This document shows, in pieces, positions 1 to 9,840 of a DNA stretch of 42,629 nt; position 1 is the stretch's first letter; the number at the start of each line of letters is the position of its first letter. Source of the stretch: Deltaproteobacteria bacterium (lineage in GTDB: Bacteria > Desulfobacterota > Desulfarculia > Adiutricales > Adiutricaceae); the NCBI GenBank assembly GCA_031281735.1, contig JAITEZ010000414.1, positions 1 through 42,629 of the forward strand, in the 5' to 3' direction. The notes under the pieces are model-generated. The model searched no databases. It saw only the letters and a program-made list of their open reading frames with translations, and was not told the origin of the DNA. The translations under genes and the position numbers were made by a program.

Positions 1-190
1 CGTACGGGGGGGCGCGGGGAGGCCGGCCCCGCCGGTTGAATGGCCCGCGGGGATTATGCTAAAGATCTCGCGGTGACGGGGCGCCCGCGCCCCATACCCC
101 GTCCCTGCGGTGCCGCGGAGGGGAGACGCCCGTCCCCGCGCCCTGTCCGGCGGGAGCCCCCCTCGCCTCCCCCCCGAAAGGATCCCCTCG

Positions 191-1861
191 ATGAAATGCG
201 CCCTGATCCAGCTCAACCCCAAGGTGGGGGACATCCGGGGGAACTCCCGCAAGGCCCTCGAGGCCGTCAGGGAGGCGGCGGGGAGAGGGGCGGAGCTGGC
301 CCTCCTCCCCGAGCTGAGCCTCGTCGGCTACCCGCCCCGGGATCTCCTCCTGTACCCCGCCTTCGTCCGGGAGGCCGAGGCGGAGGCGGCCCGGCTGGCC
401 CGGGAGCTGGGGAGCCTGGACGTCACGGCGGTGGCGGGATCGGTCGGCTTCAACCGCGGCAGGGGGAGGGCCCTCCAGAACCTCGCCCTAGTCATGGAGG
501 GCGGGGCCGTGAGGCATGCCTACGCGAAGAGGCTGCTCCCCACCTACGACGTCTTCGACGAGGCCCGGTACTTCGAGCCGGGCGAGGGGCCGCTGGTCTT
601 CGAGAGGGGGGGGGTGCGCTTCGCGGTGACTATCTGCGAGGACGTCTGGAACGACGAGGCCTTCTGGGCCTCCCCCCTCTACCGCCTGGACCCGCTGGAG
701 GGGCACCCCCCCTTCGACACGCTCCTGAACCTCTCGGCCTCGCCATTCTCCATCGGCAAGCAGGCGCTCCGGGAGGGCATGCTCTCGGCGCTGGCGGCCA
801 GGCGGGGGGTTGGGACGCTCTACTGCAACCAGGCGGGGGCCAACGACGAGCTCATCTTCGACGGCAGGAGCTCCTGCTTCGGGCCCGACGGGAGGCTCCT
901 GGCCCGGGCCGGGGGCTTCGCCGAGGACATCCTGGTGGTGGATCTCGAGTCCCCCGGGGGGGGGTGCGTCAGCGAGGACGACTTCTCCCCCGAGTCCGAG
1001 ACCTGGCGGGCCCTGGGGCTGGGGGTCAGGGACTACTGCGTCAAGAACGGCATCGGCTCGGCGGTGCTGGGCCTCTCGGGGGGCATCGACTCGGCCCTCA
1101 CCGCCGCCATCGCGGCTTCGGCCCTGGGGCCCGAGAACGTGCACGGCCTGGTAATGCCCGGCCCCTACTCCTCGGGGCACTCGGTCGCGGACGCGGTGGA
1201 GCTCGCGGGAAACCTCCGGCTGGGCCGCCTGGACCGCGTCTCCATCGCCCCCGCCATGGAGGCCTTCGGGGCCTCCCTCGCGCCGGTCTTCGGGGATCTG
1301 CCGCCCGACGCGGCGGAGGAGAACCTCCAGGCCCGGATCCGGGGGACGCTCCTCATGGGGGTGGCCAACAAGTTCGGGAGGATGCTCCTCACCACCGGCA
1401 ACAAGAGCGAGATCTCCGTGGGATACTGCACCATCTACGGCGACATGTGCGGGGCGCTGGCGGTGATAGGCGACCTGTACAAGACGGAGGTCTTCCGCCT
1501 CGCGCGGTGGATCAACCGCGGGGGCGTCGTCATACCCGAGAACACCATCCGCAAGCCCCCCTCGGCGGAGCTCCGGCCCGGCCAGACCGACCAGGACAGC
1601 CTCCCGCCCTACGACGAGCTGGACGCCATCCTCGAGGAGCTGCTGGAGCGCCGCAGGAGCCCCGGCGAGCTCGTCTCCGAGGGGCGCTTCCCGGGGCCCG
1701 TCGTCTCGCGGGTGGCCGGGCTCGTGAAGTCCGCGGAGTTCAAGAGGCGGCAGGCCGCCCCCGTGCTCAGGATAACCTCCCAGGCCTTCGGGGTGGGCTG
1801 GCGGATGCCCATCGCCTGCCAGTCCGTCTTCGCGCCCGGGCGCGGGACGGGGGGGGGCTGA
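191..1861 (+). CDS. nadE: Glutamine-dependent NAD+ synthetase (nitrilase-type amidase domain + NAD synthase domain)
   Basis: Starts MKCALIQLNPKVGDIRGN; amidase motifs (ELSLVGYPPRDLL, ICEDVWND, LNLSASPF) followed by the synthase P-loop LGLSGGIDSALTAAIA and LLTTGNKSEISVGYCTIYGDMCGALAVIGDLYKT. Start chosen at the internal ATG. Confidence 0.95.
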   Translation: MKCALIQLNPKVGDIRGNSRKALEAVREAAGRGAELALLPELSLVGYPPRDLLLYPAFVREAEAEAARLARELGSLDVTAVAGSVGFNRGRGRALQNLALVMEGGAVRHAYAKRLLPTYDVFDEARYFEPGEGPLVFERGGVRFAVTICEDVWNDEAFWASPLYRLDPLEGHPPFDTLLNLSASPFSIGKQALREGMLSALAARRGVGTLYCNQAGANDELIFDGRSSCFGPDGRLLARAGGFAEDILVVDLESPGGGCVSEDDFSPESETWRALGLGVRDYCVKNGIGSAVLGLSGGIDSALTAAIAASALGPENVHGLVMPGPYSSGHSVADAVELAGNLRLGRLDRVSIAPAMEAFGASLAPVFGDLPPDAAEENLQARIRGTLLMGVANKFGRMLLTTGNKSEISVGYCTIYGDMCGALAVIGDLYKTEVFRLARWINRGGVVIPENTIRKPPSAELRPGQTDQDSLPPYDELDAILEELLERRRSPGELVSEGRFPGPVVSRVAGLVKSAEFKRRQAAPVLRITSQAFGVGWRMPIACQSVFAPGRGTGGG

Positions 1862-1928
1862 GCCCCCCCGCCCTGCCCAGCCCGCTATCAGCCCGCCCCG
1901 CCCCGGCGGCGGAAGGTGAGGAGCGCAC

Positions 1929-3152
1929 ATGTACTCCGTTCAGGATGGACGCTTCCTGCTGGCGGGGCTCTCCCCGTTCGAGATCGGCTGCGCCGAGACG
2001 GTGCTGAAGGGGCTGGGGACTATCGAGATCGTCCATGACGCGGCGGGGCTGCTCAGGGCGCTCGCTGGGGGCAGGCGCCCGTCCCTGATAGTGATGGACG
2101 TGGAAAGGCCCGCCCTCGAACCCGCCGCCACCCTCCGCAGGATCTGGGAGGATCCGCTGAACAGGGACATCCCCGTGATCCAGGCCGTCAGCGGGCCGGA
2201 CAGCGCGGTGGAGTCCCCGTGCGCGCCCCCGGCCTGGGCCTGCCTGCTGGACAAGCCGGTCCGCGGCAAGCCCCTGATCGAGAAGGGCTGGGTGCTCATG
2301 AAGCTCGCGGACTACCGGAGGGAGGCCCGCGAGAGGGGCGAGAGCCTGGAGGGCGCCCGCCGGGAGCTCGAGAGGGCGGCTCTCAGGAACGCGCGCCTCG
2401 AGGGGGAGGTCGCCCGCCTGGAGGCCGCGCTCTCCCGGCGCGGCGGCGGGGAAGGCGGGGACTCAGCGGGCGCCGGGGCCTGCGGGGCGGCGGCCGGCGG
2501 CGCGGACCGCATAGCCCGGCTCCAGGGCACCCTCCTCTCCGCGGTCACGAGCCTCGTTGAGTTCCGGGACGACGTGACGGGCGGGCATGTGACCCGCACC
2601 ATGCGCTGGCTCGAGATACTCCTGGAGGGCCTGGATGCGGAGGGCATCTACGCCCGGGAGACACGGGGCTGGGACCGCGAGACCCTCCTCCAGTCATCTA
2701 AGCTCCACGACGTGGGGAAGATAGCCATCAGCGACGCTATCCTCAAGAAGCCCGCCCGCCTCACCCCGGAGGAGTTCGAGGAGATGAAGGCCCACGCGGC
2801 CATCGGCGGGGAGATCATAGACTCCATCAGGGCGGGCCTGCCCGCGTCCGGCGCGGCCTTCATGGGCCACGCACGGCTCCTCGCCGTCGGGCACCACGAG
2901 AAATGGGACGGCACGGGCTACCCGGCCGGGCTCGCGGGAGAGGCGATCCCCCTCCAGGGGAGGCTCATGGCCGTCTCCGACGTATACGACGCGCTCGTGT
3001 CCAGGAGGCCCTACAAGGAGCCCATGAGCCACGCGGAGGCGTCCGGGATCATCGTCAGGGGGGCGGGCACCCACTTCGACCCCGCGATCGCCGGCGTGTT
3101 CTCCCGGCTCTCGGGGGAGTTCGCGGCGAGCCTCAGGCGGCTCACGGGGTGA
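1929..3152 (+). CDS. Response-regulator-like protein with N-terminal receiver-like domain, coiled coil and HD-GYP domain
   Basis: LHDVGKIAISDAILKKPARLTPEEFEEMKAHAAIGGEII and HHEKWDGTGYPAGLAGEAIPLQGRLMAVSDVYDALVSRRPYKEPMSH are HD-GYP hallmarks; the N-terminus is receiver-like with LIVMDVERP. Confidence 0.9.
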   Translation: MYSVQDGRFLLAGLSPFEIGCAETVLKGLGTIEIVHDAAGLLRALAGGRRPSLIVMDVERPALEPAATLRRIWEDPLNRDIPVIQAVSGPDSAVESPCAPPAWACLLDKPVRGKPLIEKGWVLMKLADYRREARERGESLEGARRELERAALRNARLEGEVARLEAALSRRGGGEGGDSAGAGACGAAAGGADRIARLQGTLLSAVTSLVEFRDDVTGGHVTRTMRWLEILLEGLDAEGIYARETRGWDRETLLQSSKLHDVGKIAISDAILKKPARLTPEEFEEMKAHAAIGGEIIDSIRAGLPASGAAFMGHARLLAVGHHEKWDGTGYPAGLAGEAIPLQGRLMAVSDVYDALVSRRPYKEPMSHAEASGIIVRGAGTHFDPAIAGVFSRLSGEFAASLRRLTG

Positions 3153-3300
3153 GGCGGAGCGAAGAGCCCCCCCGCCCCCAGCCCGAGGGCGGGCTCCAGG
3201 CGGGCCTCCGCGAGGCGTGACGCGGGGCGGTCAGCGTGTCTCGGGAAGGCGGGCGCCCCCCGCGGCGCCCCGGCTGGCGGCCGGGGCGCCGGGCGGGCCC

Positions 3301-4446
3301 CTACAGCCTGTAGACGGGCTCCCCCGCCGTGGCGCTCCCGCTGGAGGCGGCACTGTCCCCGTCCGAGAAGGGGATGCCGTCGAACTGCATGTCCACGATG
3401 TCGACCGGTTTGAGCTTCCCCTTGGGCAGGGCGCCGGTGTCCTCCAGATCCTCCAGCCAGGGGGCCGCCAGCTCGGGTGCCAGGCTGGGCACCTCGGCGT
3501 AGTAGTGGTTGGCGGAGACCGGGACGCCTATGGCCTCCTGGGTCCAGAGGCGCGCCTGCTCGGGGTTCTCGTTGATGAACCTCTGGCCGCGGATCATGGC
3601 GCGGGCGAAGGCCTTGACGGTCTCCGGGTTCCTGGCGATGAAGTCCTCGGTGAAGAAGTAGTAGGTGAGCCCCGCCGATTCTGGCGGCAGCCTGGCCTCC
3701 AGGGTGTCGGCCACCTTCCTCTGGCCCGCGTCGATCATGCCCTTGAAGAAGGGGGGGTGCACTCCGCCCACGTCGGTGAGGCCCTGGGACAGCGCCTGGA
3801 TGGCCTGCACGTCGGGCATGGTGACCCATTCTATCTTGTCGCGGGGGACACCGTGGGCGTCCAGGATCTTGTTGGCGAGGAAGTCGTTGCAGGAGTTGGA
3901 GTTGATGAGGGAGAACTTTATCCTGCCGGGAAGCGAGTTGAGGTCGGAGAAGCTGTGGACGCCGGGGTGCTTCTCGGGGTTCACGAACCACCACATGTGC
4001 CGGAACTCGGGGGGGAGATCCTCCGCGGGCTCGCGGCCGGCCCGGGCCACGCCCCTGATCTTCCCGCCGCCGTTGATCACCATGGCCGCGGCGTTGGGGT
4101 GGAGGCTCGTGACGTCGTTGGTGCCGTTCAGCAGGGACGGCACCTGCTGGGGGGCCTGGAGCTCGCCGGTGAAGACCAGCTCTATGCCCTCCTCGCGGAA
4201 GTAGCCGAGCTTGTCGGTGATGAGCCAGGGGGCGAGCGAGCAGTCGCGCCGCGTGAACGTCTTGACCACGCGGAGCGGCGGCCCGTCCCCCCGCGCCGTG
4301 CCGGCGGGCGGCGGCCCCGACGAGGCGAGAAGGGCGGCGGTGGGCGTGGCATCCCTGGTGCGGCCGCGGAAGGCCCCGAAGGCGATGACGGCGAGGGCGG
4401 CCGTCACGATGATTGCGGTCACCTTGGTCTTCTTGGTTGTGGCCAT
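3301..4446 (-). CDS. ABC transporter substrate-binding protein, NMT1/SsuA/TauA-like (nitrate/sulfonate/taurine type), membrane-anchored N-terminus
   Basis: N-terminal TM helix TAIIVTAALAVIAFGAF; LAPWLITDKLGYFREEGIELVFTGE and LLNGTNDVTSLHPNAAAMVINGGG are typical of the family. No permease or ATPase adjacent. Confidence 0.8.
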   Translation of the reverse strand: MATTKKTKVTAIIVTAALAVIAFGAFRGRTRDATPTAALLASSGPPPAGTARGDGPPLRVVKTFTRRDCSLAPWLITDKLGYFREEGIELVFTGELQAPQQVPSLLNGTNDVTSLHPNAAAMVINGGGKIRGVARAGREPAEDLPPEFRHMWWFVNPEKHPGVHSFSDLNSLPGRIKFSLINSNSCNDFLANKILDAHGVPRDKIEWVTMPDVQAIQALSQGLTDVGGVHPPFFKGMIDAGQRKVADTLEARLPPESAGLTYYFFTEDFIARNPETVKAFARAMIRGQRFINENPEQARLWTQEAIGVPVSANHYYAEVPSLAPELAAPWLEDLEDTGALPKGKLKPVDIVDMQFDGIPFSDGDSAASSGSATAGEPVYRL

Positions 4447-4608
4447 GCTGGCGTTTCTCCTTTGGTTGAGGATGGGGGGCGTGGCGGCCGGGCGGTCCGG
4501 CCGGATCCTGAGGCGAGGCGGGGACTGTCCGCCCTCGTGCGCGCAAGGGCGCCGGGGCCGCGCCGCGCATGTCGGCGGGGAGCGGTGATCTTTCCGGCCC
4601 GCCGCGGC

Positions 4609-4684
4609 TGCGCGGTCGCGGTTCGCGCGGAGGCGCGGTCGCCCTGCCGCGCGGAGGCGCGGTCGCGGTTCGCGCGGAGGCGCG
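4609..4684. repeat. Short tandem repeat, about 23-24 bp x 3, GC-rich
   Basis: tgcgcggtcgcggttcgcgcgga / ggcgcggtcgccctgccgcgcgga / ggcgcggtcgcggttcgcgcgga then partial ggcgcg. Confidence 0.85.
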
Positions 4685-5221
4685 CCCTCGGGGTGGCGAG
4701 GGCGCGGGGCCGCGCGGCCGCGTCATTCCCGCCGGGTTTCTTGCCGCCGGCGGCAATGATCCCGTGCCCTGGCGGCGGGCGCCCCGGCGCTAATCTGCAT
4801 GCGGGGGCCGACGCGCTTGACGCGCGCGCGTGCCGCGGGGGATGAGTGCCGCCTGGTCCCCGGGGCCGCCGCGCGGGGTGCGCGGCGCACGGGTTTGCAG
4901 GCGCGGCGCGCCACGGGGGCGGCGCCGTCGCCGGGCGGATCCCGCGCGCTTGTTGGAGGGATCACGCGCCTGGCGCGGCGGCGTCATTGGCTCTGGAGGC
5001 GGCGGGGTATCGCCGCTGTCTTCAGTCTGCGGTGCCGCTGGGGGGGCAGGCGCCGGGGGTCAGTCGCAGGGGCGACAGCGGCCGGTGGCCGCGCCGTCCC
5101 TGCCCGACGGGCCCCCTGCGGGGAGGGGCTTGCTGGTGGCGGGGAAGAGTGACATGCGGGGTTACACCCTCGAGGTGATCGCGGGGCGGATGGCCGGGAC
5201 GGCCGATACGGGGAGACAGGA

Positions 5222-5250
5222 AAGGCCGGGACGGCTGGCGTCCCGGCCTT
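5222..5250. terminator. Strong hairpin (12-bp perfect stem), possible terminator
   Basis: aaggccgggacg-gctgg-cgtcccggcctt; no neighbouring gene is assigned. Confidence 0.45.
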
Positions 5251-5398
5251 CAGCTTCCTGATCGGCTCCGGGGGGGGGGGAGTCCGCGCTTTCCCGGAAC
5301 TGGCCGGGACGGCGCCGGCGGGGCCTCCTGGAGCCCCACGCAGGAGAGATTAGCACGGGCGATCGCGGGATGCAACGTTTTCCGGGGTGAATCCGGGC

Positions 5399-5440
5399 GA
5401 TGTAAATATTTACCTTCAGATAATCCGGTAAACATTTATC
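5399..5440. promoter_or_regulatory. 42-bp nested dyad, operator-like
   Basis: gatGTAAATATTTACC-ttcagataat-ccGGTAAACATTTATC: the two arms are near inverted repeats of each other, and the left arm contains the perfect palindrome GTAAATATTTAC. Confidence 0.5.
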
Positions 5441-6649
5441 ATGCCGGCAATCAGTCCGTCACGCCGGGAGACCCGGCGGCCGCCGCGCGCTTCCGCGGGC
5501 GGACTGGGGCGCCGCCCGCGGGGAGGCGGACAGGGAGGCGCGCCGTCCCGCGCCCACCCGCCCCCCGCGCTCTGCAGGGCCCCGGCGGCGGGTCCTGCCG
5601 CTGCCGGGGCGGGCGCCGCGCGCGTCCCGTCCCGGATAAGGCCATGATTGCGCCATGGTTGCGTCCTGGCTGCGCAGGCGTCCCCGATTGCGGTGCCGGC
5701 TGTCACCGTACCGTCAATCCGGTTTTCTATTTGCAGTAATAACAACTGCTATGAGGGCCACAAGCATTCCTGCCCTGCAGGCGCCTGCCCTGTCCCTGAC
5801 GGCGGCAAGCCGCCGTGTCAATTGCAGTTGCCATAGCTGGATCCTGATCCGGCACGGGGCGGGTCATCCTCGCGGCTTGCCCCGGCGCGGCGTTTCCCGC
5901 CCCCGAGGTGTTCCGTGACCTCGGCCGGCTCATGCCTGGCACCGGCGGTCAGGCCGCGCGGCATTTTCCGCGGCGGCCCTGGAAAGTCCCGCCCATGCGG
6001 CCCGCCCCCCCCGGCGCGGGGCTGCCCATGCGGGACTTGGGCCTCGCCAGGGCTTCCGGGAGATCATCGGAGTCTCCCGGCGGGGTCAGCCATAAGGGGA
6101 TGGCGCCCGGGGCAGGGGAGCCGTCCCCGGCCATGACCTTGTCCCCGCCTCGCCTTCGGGGCGGCACCCGCCCGGTATCTGCCCGGGCGCGGGACAGCTC
6201 CCCCCCCAGCCCGCCGTGTGACGGGGCGCCCTGATCATATATCGATTCCTTTTTATCGTATGTCACGGCTCCTTTTCATGCCTGGCCTCCCGGCCCGCCG
6301 GGCCGGTGTCCGGCGCCGGCCAGCAGGGGGCTTGACGGCCCCTGGCCCGGGACGCGGGGGCGCCCGGCCCCCCGCCGGCGGCATGCCGCGTCCCGACCCG
6401 CCGCTTCCTCCGGGCGGGCCGCCCGCGCCCCGGAAACGCCGGGGCGCGGGGCGGCAGGCGGGCCCCGGCCATGCCCCCGGGCTCCGGGCGGGGTCTGGCG
6501 TAGGCGCGCCCGGGACGGGCGGCGGCGCGGAGGCGGGAGCCTTCCGCGGGCCTGGCGGCTGGGATCCCCCGGCCGACGCCCCGCTTCCGCGGGCAGGCAT
6601 GCCTTTCGCGGCCCCGGCGCGCGGAGGAGCCTCCCCGGGGGGGGCCCGC

Positions 6650-7219
6650 CTACCCCTCGTACTCGAGTATCGCGGCCGCCCGGGCCCCCCAGGCGCGGGT
6701 CTTCGTGACGGAGAACGAACCCGTGTCCAGGGACGGGAGGGCCTTCAGGGTGGCGGGGGCCATCTCCCAGACCAGCAGCGCCCCGGGCGCCGCCAGGCCC
6801 AGGCCGGGGGCCTCCCTCAGGAACTCCAGGGGCGCCTCCCTCTCCGCGTAGGGGGGATCGAGCAGCATCAGGTCGAAGGGCGCGTGGCGCCCCAGGGCCG
6901 GGAAGCCCTCTGGGAAGGAGAGTTCCGCCACGCTGACCGCGAAACCCTCCCCGAAGCGGGAGGCGTTCCTGCGGAGCGTCCTGAGCACCTCCGGGTCGCG
7001 GTCGCAGAGGAGCACCGAGGCGGCCCCGCGGCTGGCGGCCTCGAGCCCCATGGCGCCGCTCCCGGCGTAGAGATCGAGCGTCCTGGCGCCGGGGATCCTG
7101 CCGGCTATCATGGAGAAGAGCGCCTCCCGCACCATCGCCGCCGTGGGGCGCGCGGTCGCGGGGGGCGGGCTCTCGAGCTTCAGGCCCCTCTTCAACCCCG
7201 CTATGATGGACAGCGCCAT
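6650..7219 (-). CDS. rsmD: 16S rRNA (guanine(966)-N(2))-methyltransferase RsmD
   Basis: IIAGLKRGLKLESPP.ATARPTAAMVREALFSMI, LDLYAGSGAMGLEAASRGA, MLLDPPYAERE. Confidence 0.93.
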   Translation of the reverse strand: MALSIIAGLKRGLKLESPPPATARPTAAMVREALFSMIAGRIPGARTLDLYAGSGAMGLEAASRGAASVLLCDRDPEVLRTLRRNASRFGEGFAVSVAELSFPEGFPALGRHAPFDLMLLDPPYAEREAPLEFLREAPGLGLAAPGALLVWEMAPATLKALPSLDTGSFSVTKTRAWGARAAAILEYEG

Positions 7220-7267
7220 GAAGCCTCGCCTCCGGCGATCCGCGGCCCGGCGGGCCCCCCCGCCCGC

Positions 7268-8206
7268 CTACTGCTCCCAGTCCCAGAGGGCCCGGGCCGC
7301 GCCCAGGGCCGTCATGACCTCCCTGGGCAGGTCGAGGGCCAGGGGCAGGCACTTCCTGTCCCGGCCGGCGTAGAGGGCGAGCGTGGCCCCCTGGCGGCTG
7401 AGGAGGATGTCGCCGGGGCGCAGATCCCTGCCCGCCGGGCGGTTGCCGGGGAGCCGGTACCTCCCGGAGAGGCAGGCCCCGCGGTCCGCGAGCATGCCGT
7501 CGGCCTCGGCCCAGAAGGCCCTGGCGGCGCGGCCCGGCTCCGGGAAGATGTCCTTCGCCGCGAGCCTCTTGCCGGTGACGAGGCTGTAGTTCTCGAAGGA
7601 GTACGCCACCGTGCCGGGCTCGTGGCGGTTCCGGCGGAAGTTACCGATGAAGCGGTCCACCCGGAAGATCGAGAGGGTCCAGGACGCGGACTTGTGGATG
7701 TAGAAGCGGCTCTCCATGCTCACCGGCAGGCAGAGCCCCCCGCAACCCTCGAGGAGGTCGTTGCAGGAGAGCTTGAGGGCGCGGGTGCGCGCCTCCCGGA
7801 ACCTCCGGGCCGCCTCCTCGGCGAGTTCGGCGTCCAGGGCGGGGCTCCCGGTGTTCTCCGGGTACTCGAGGGAGATGAAGATCAGATCCGAGGGGCAGGC
7901 CGGGCTCGCGAGCTGGTGCTCCAGGATGTTGCGGCGGATGTACGGCGGCGCCTCGGAGAGGGGCTTCCCGTCGTCGGTGCAGGTGGAGCCCTCGCAGACA
8001 CCAGGCCAGCCGCCCAGCCATTCCGAGGAGATCCAGCCCCGGGCCGGGGAGGGGCCGGCGAGGGGGAGGGCCCACGCGAGCGCGAGCGCCCAGAGGAGGT
8101 CCCGCGCTCGCGGGGCCCGGCGGGCCCGGCGGGCCGGGGGGGCCGCCGCGCCCCCGCCGCCCGGCCCGCGTTCCGGCCCGGCGGGCCGTGGCCGGGCCGC
8201 GGGCAC
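7268..8206 (-). CDS. Hypothetical secreted protein (signal peptide; possible DUF3298/RsiV-like)
   Basis: Hydrophobic DLLWALALAWALPLAGPSPARG signal sequence; MESRFYIHKSASWTLSIFRVDRFIGN and SFENYSLVTGKRLAAKDIFPE resemble DUF3298-type sequence. Probable GTG start at 8206. Confidence 0.6.
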   Translation of the reverse strand: MPAARPRPAGPERGPGGGGAAAPPARRARRAPRARDLLWALALAWALPLAGPSPARGWISSEWLGGWPGVCEGSTCTDDGKPLSEAPPYIRRNILEHQLASPACPSDLIFISLEYPENTGSPALDAELAEEAARRFREARTRALKLSCNDLLEGCGGLCLPVSMESRFYIHKSASWTLSIFRVDRFIGNFRRNRHEPGTVAYSFENYSLVTGKRLAAKDIFPEPGRAARAFWAEADGMLADRGACLSGRYRLPGNRPAGRDLRPGDILLSRQGATLALYAGRDRKCLPLALDLPREVMTALGAARALWDWEQ

Positions 8207-8208
8207 TG

Positions 8209-9840
8209 TCAACTGCCTTCCCCCGTCCCCTCCCCTGGCGCCGGAGGGGGGGCCGCGGAGCCGTCCGCGCCCGGCGGGCGGCCTCCGGTGCCGCCGGCGC
8301 CCGCCACGCCCAGGGCCTGGCGGATCCCCAGGGCGATGCGGGGGGCGGCGGGCGAGAGGCTCGCCACGTAGGCCCTGCCCCGCTGGCCGGAGACGGCGGC
8401 AAGGGAGGGGTCCTGGACGAAGTGGGAGAGGACCGAGTGTATGCTCACGGGGAGGAGCATCTTGGCGGAGGCGCGCTCCATGAGGGCCCTCGCCTGCTCG
8501 TGGAAGCTCGCCATGTTGGAGCCGAAGAAGGAGGCGCGGCCCACCGCGGCGGGCTCCAGGGGGTTGTGCCCCTGGAGCCCGGAGACGAAGCTCCCGCCCA
8601 CGATGGCCAGATCGCACCTCTCGTAGAGGCGGAGAAGCGAGCCCACGGCCCCGAAGACGGCGAGATCGGGGAGTTCCGCCAGGGGGATCTCGGGGTCGGT
8701 GATGATTTCCGCCCCGAAGCCCTTCTTGCGGGCGAGGGCCAGCACCTCCCGCGCGCGGTTCGCGTGGCGGGGGACGATTATCATCTTGAAGGGGTTCCTG
8801 GGGAGGAGTGGCTTGGGAGGGGCGGCGGGATCGCCGGGGGCCTCGGGCGGGGCGGAGGCCCCCGTCCCCCCTGCGGGCCCGGCGTCAGCGGGGCCCTCCG
8901 CCGCCCCCGCCGGGGCAGGGCCCGGGCCGCCGGGGACCGCCTCCCTCCCGGCGGCATTCCCGCAAGCGGCATCCTCCGCGAAGTTCCTCCAGGCGTCGAT
9001 GGCCTCGGGCCCGATGGCGATGGCGTCGGAATCCGGCGGGAAGGGCAGGGGGTGATCCAGCGCCCGGCCCAGGAGGCATTTGAGAAGCTCGGAGAGGATT
9101 ATCTCCTCCTCGCCGGGGTGGGTGCTCCCCGCCACAAGGAGGAAGGGGGCCCTGCGGGCGATGGGGGGCGCGGGCGTATCCCGCCGGGCCCTGTCTATCA
9201 GCCCGTCGAACTTGGGGCTCCCCATCACCTCCACCCGGTCGGGGGTGACCCCCAGGGAGAGGAAGCGCTTGCGGTCGTCCTCGGAGATGACGAGGAGCCG
9301 CGCGAGGGAGTTCAGGGTCTGCCGGAAGAAGCTCCTGACCCAGCCGTAGCGGCGGGCCGTGCGCTCGGAGATGCGGCCCGCGGCCAGGACCACGGGCACG
9401 CGCCGCCGGGCGGCGGCGCGGATGAGCCCCGGCCAGATCTCGGTCTCGATCACCACCAGGGCGGACGGTTCGATGCGGTCGAGGCAGCGGCCGGAGGCGC
9501 CCCAGACGTCCAGGGGCGGAGCCATGAACTGCACGCCGTCCAGGCCGGCCAGGGATTTCTCGGCATGGGCCCGGCCGGCGGGGGTGCCCACCGACAGGAC
9601 GAAGCGCGAGTCAGGCTCCTGGGTGCGCCAGGCGCGGATGATGGCGCAGGCGCTCCCCGCCTCGCCCACGGAGGCGGCGTGGAGCCAGTAGGGCCTGCCG
9701 CCGCCGGCCGCGGGGTAGCCCAGCCGGTCGAGCCAGAAGCCGCCGCCCCTGCCCGAGAGCGAGGAGACGAAGAGGGCGGGCCCCGCCGCGATGCCGCCCA
9801 GGACCTGGTAGAGGCCGTGGAATAAGGCTAGTGGATCCAC
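8209..9840 (-). CDS. waaA: 3-deoxy-D-manno-octulosonic acid transferase (KDO transferase)
   Basis: YWLHAASVGEAGSACAIIRAWR, VVIETEIWPGLIRAAARRRVPVVLAAGRIS, FLLVAGSTHPGEEEIIL, GGSFVSGLQGHNPLEPAAVG. Confidence 0.92.
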   Translation of the reverse strand: MDPLALFHGLYQVLGGIAAGPALFVSSLSGRGGGFWLDRLGYPAAGGGRPYWLHAASVGEAGSACAIIRAWRTQEPDSRFVLSVGTPAGRAHAEKSLAGLDGVQFMAPPLDVWGASGRCLDRIEPSALVVIETEIWPGLIRAAARRRVPVVLAAGRISERTARRYGWVRSFFRQTLNSLARLLVISEDDRKRFLSLGVTPDRVEVMGSPKFDGLIDRARRDTPAPPIARRAPFLLVAGSTHPGEEEIILSELLKCLLGRALDHPLPFPPDSDAIAIGPEAIDAWRNFAEDAACGNAAGREAVPGGPGPAPAGAAEGPADAGPAGGTGASAPPEAPGDPAAPPKPLLPRNPFKMIIVPRHANRAREVLALARKKGFGAEIITDPEIPLAELPDLAVFGAVGSLLRLYERCDLAIVGGSFVSGLQGHNPLEPAAVGRASFFGSNMASFHEQARALMERASAKMLLPVSIHSVLSHFVQDPSLAAVSGQRGRAYVASLSPAAPRIALGIRQALGVAGAGGTGGRPPGADGSAAPPPAPGEGTGEGS

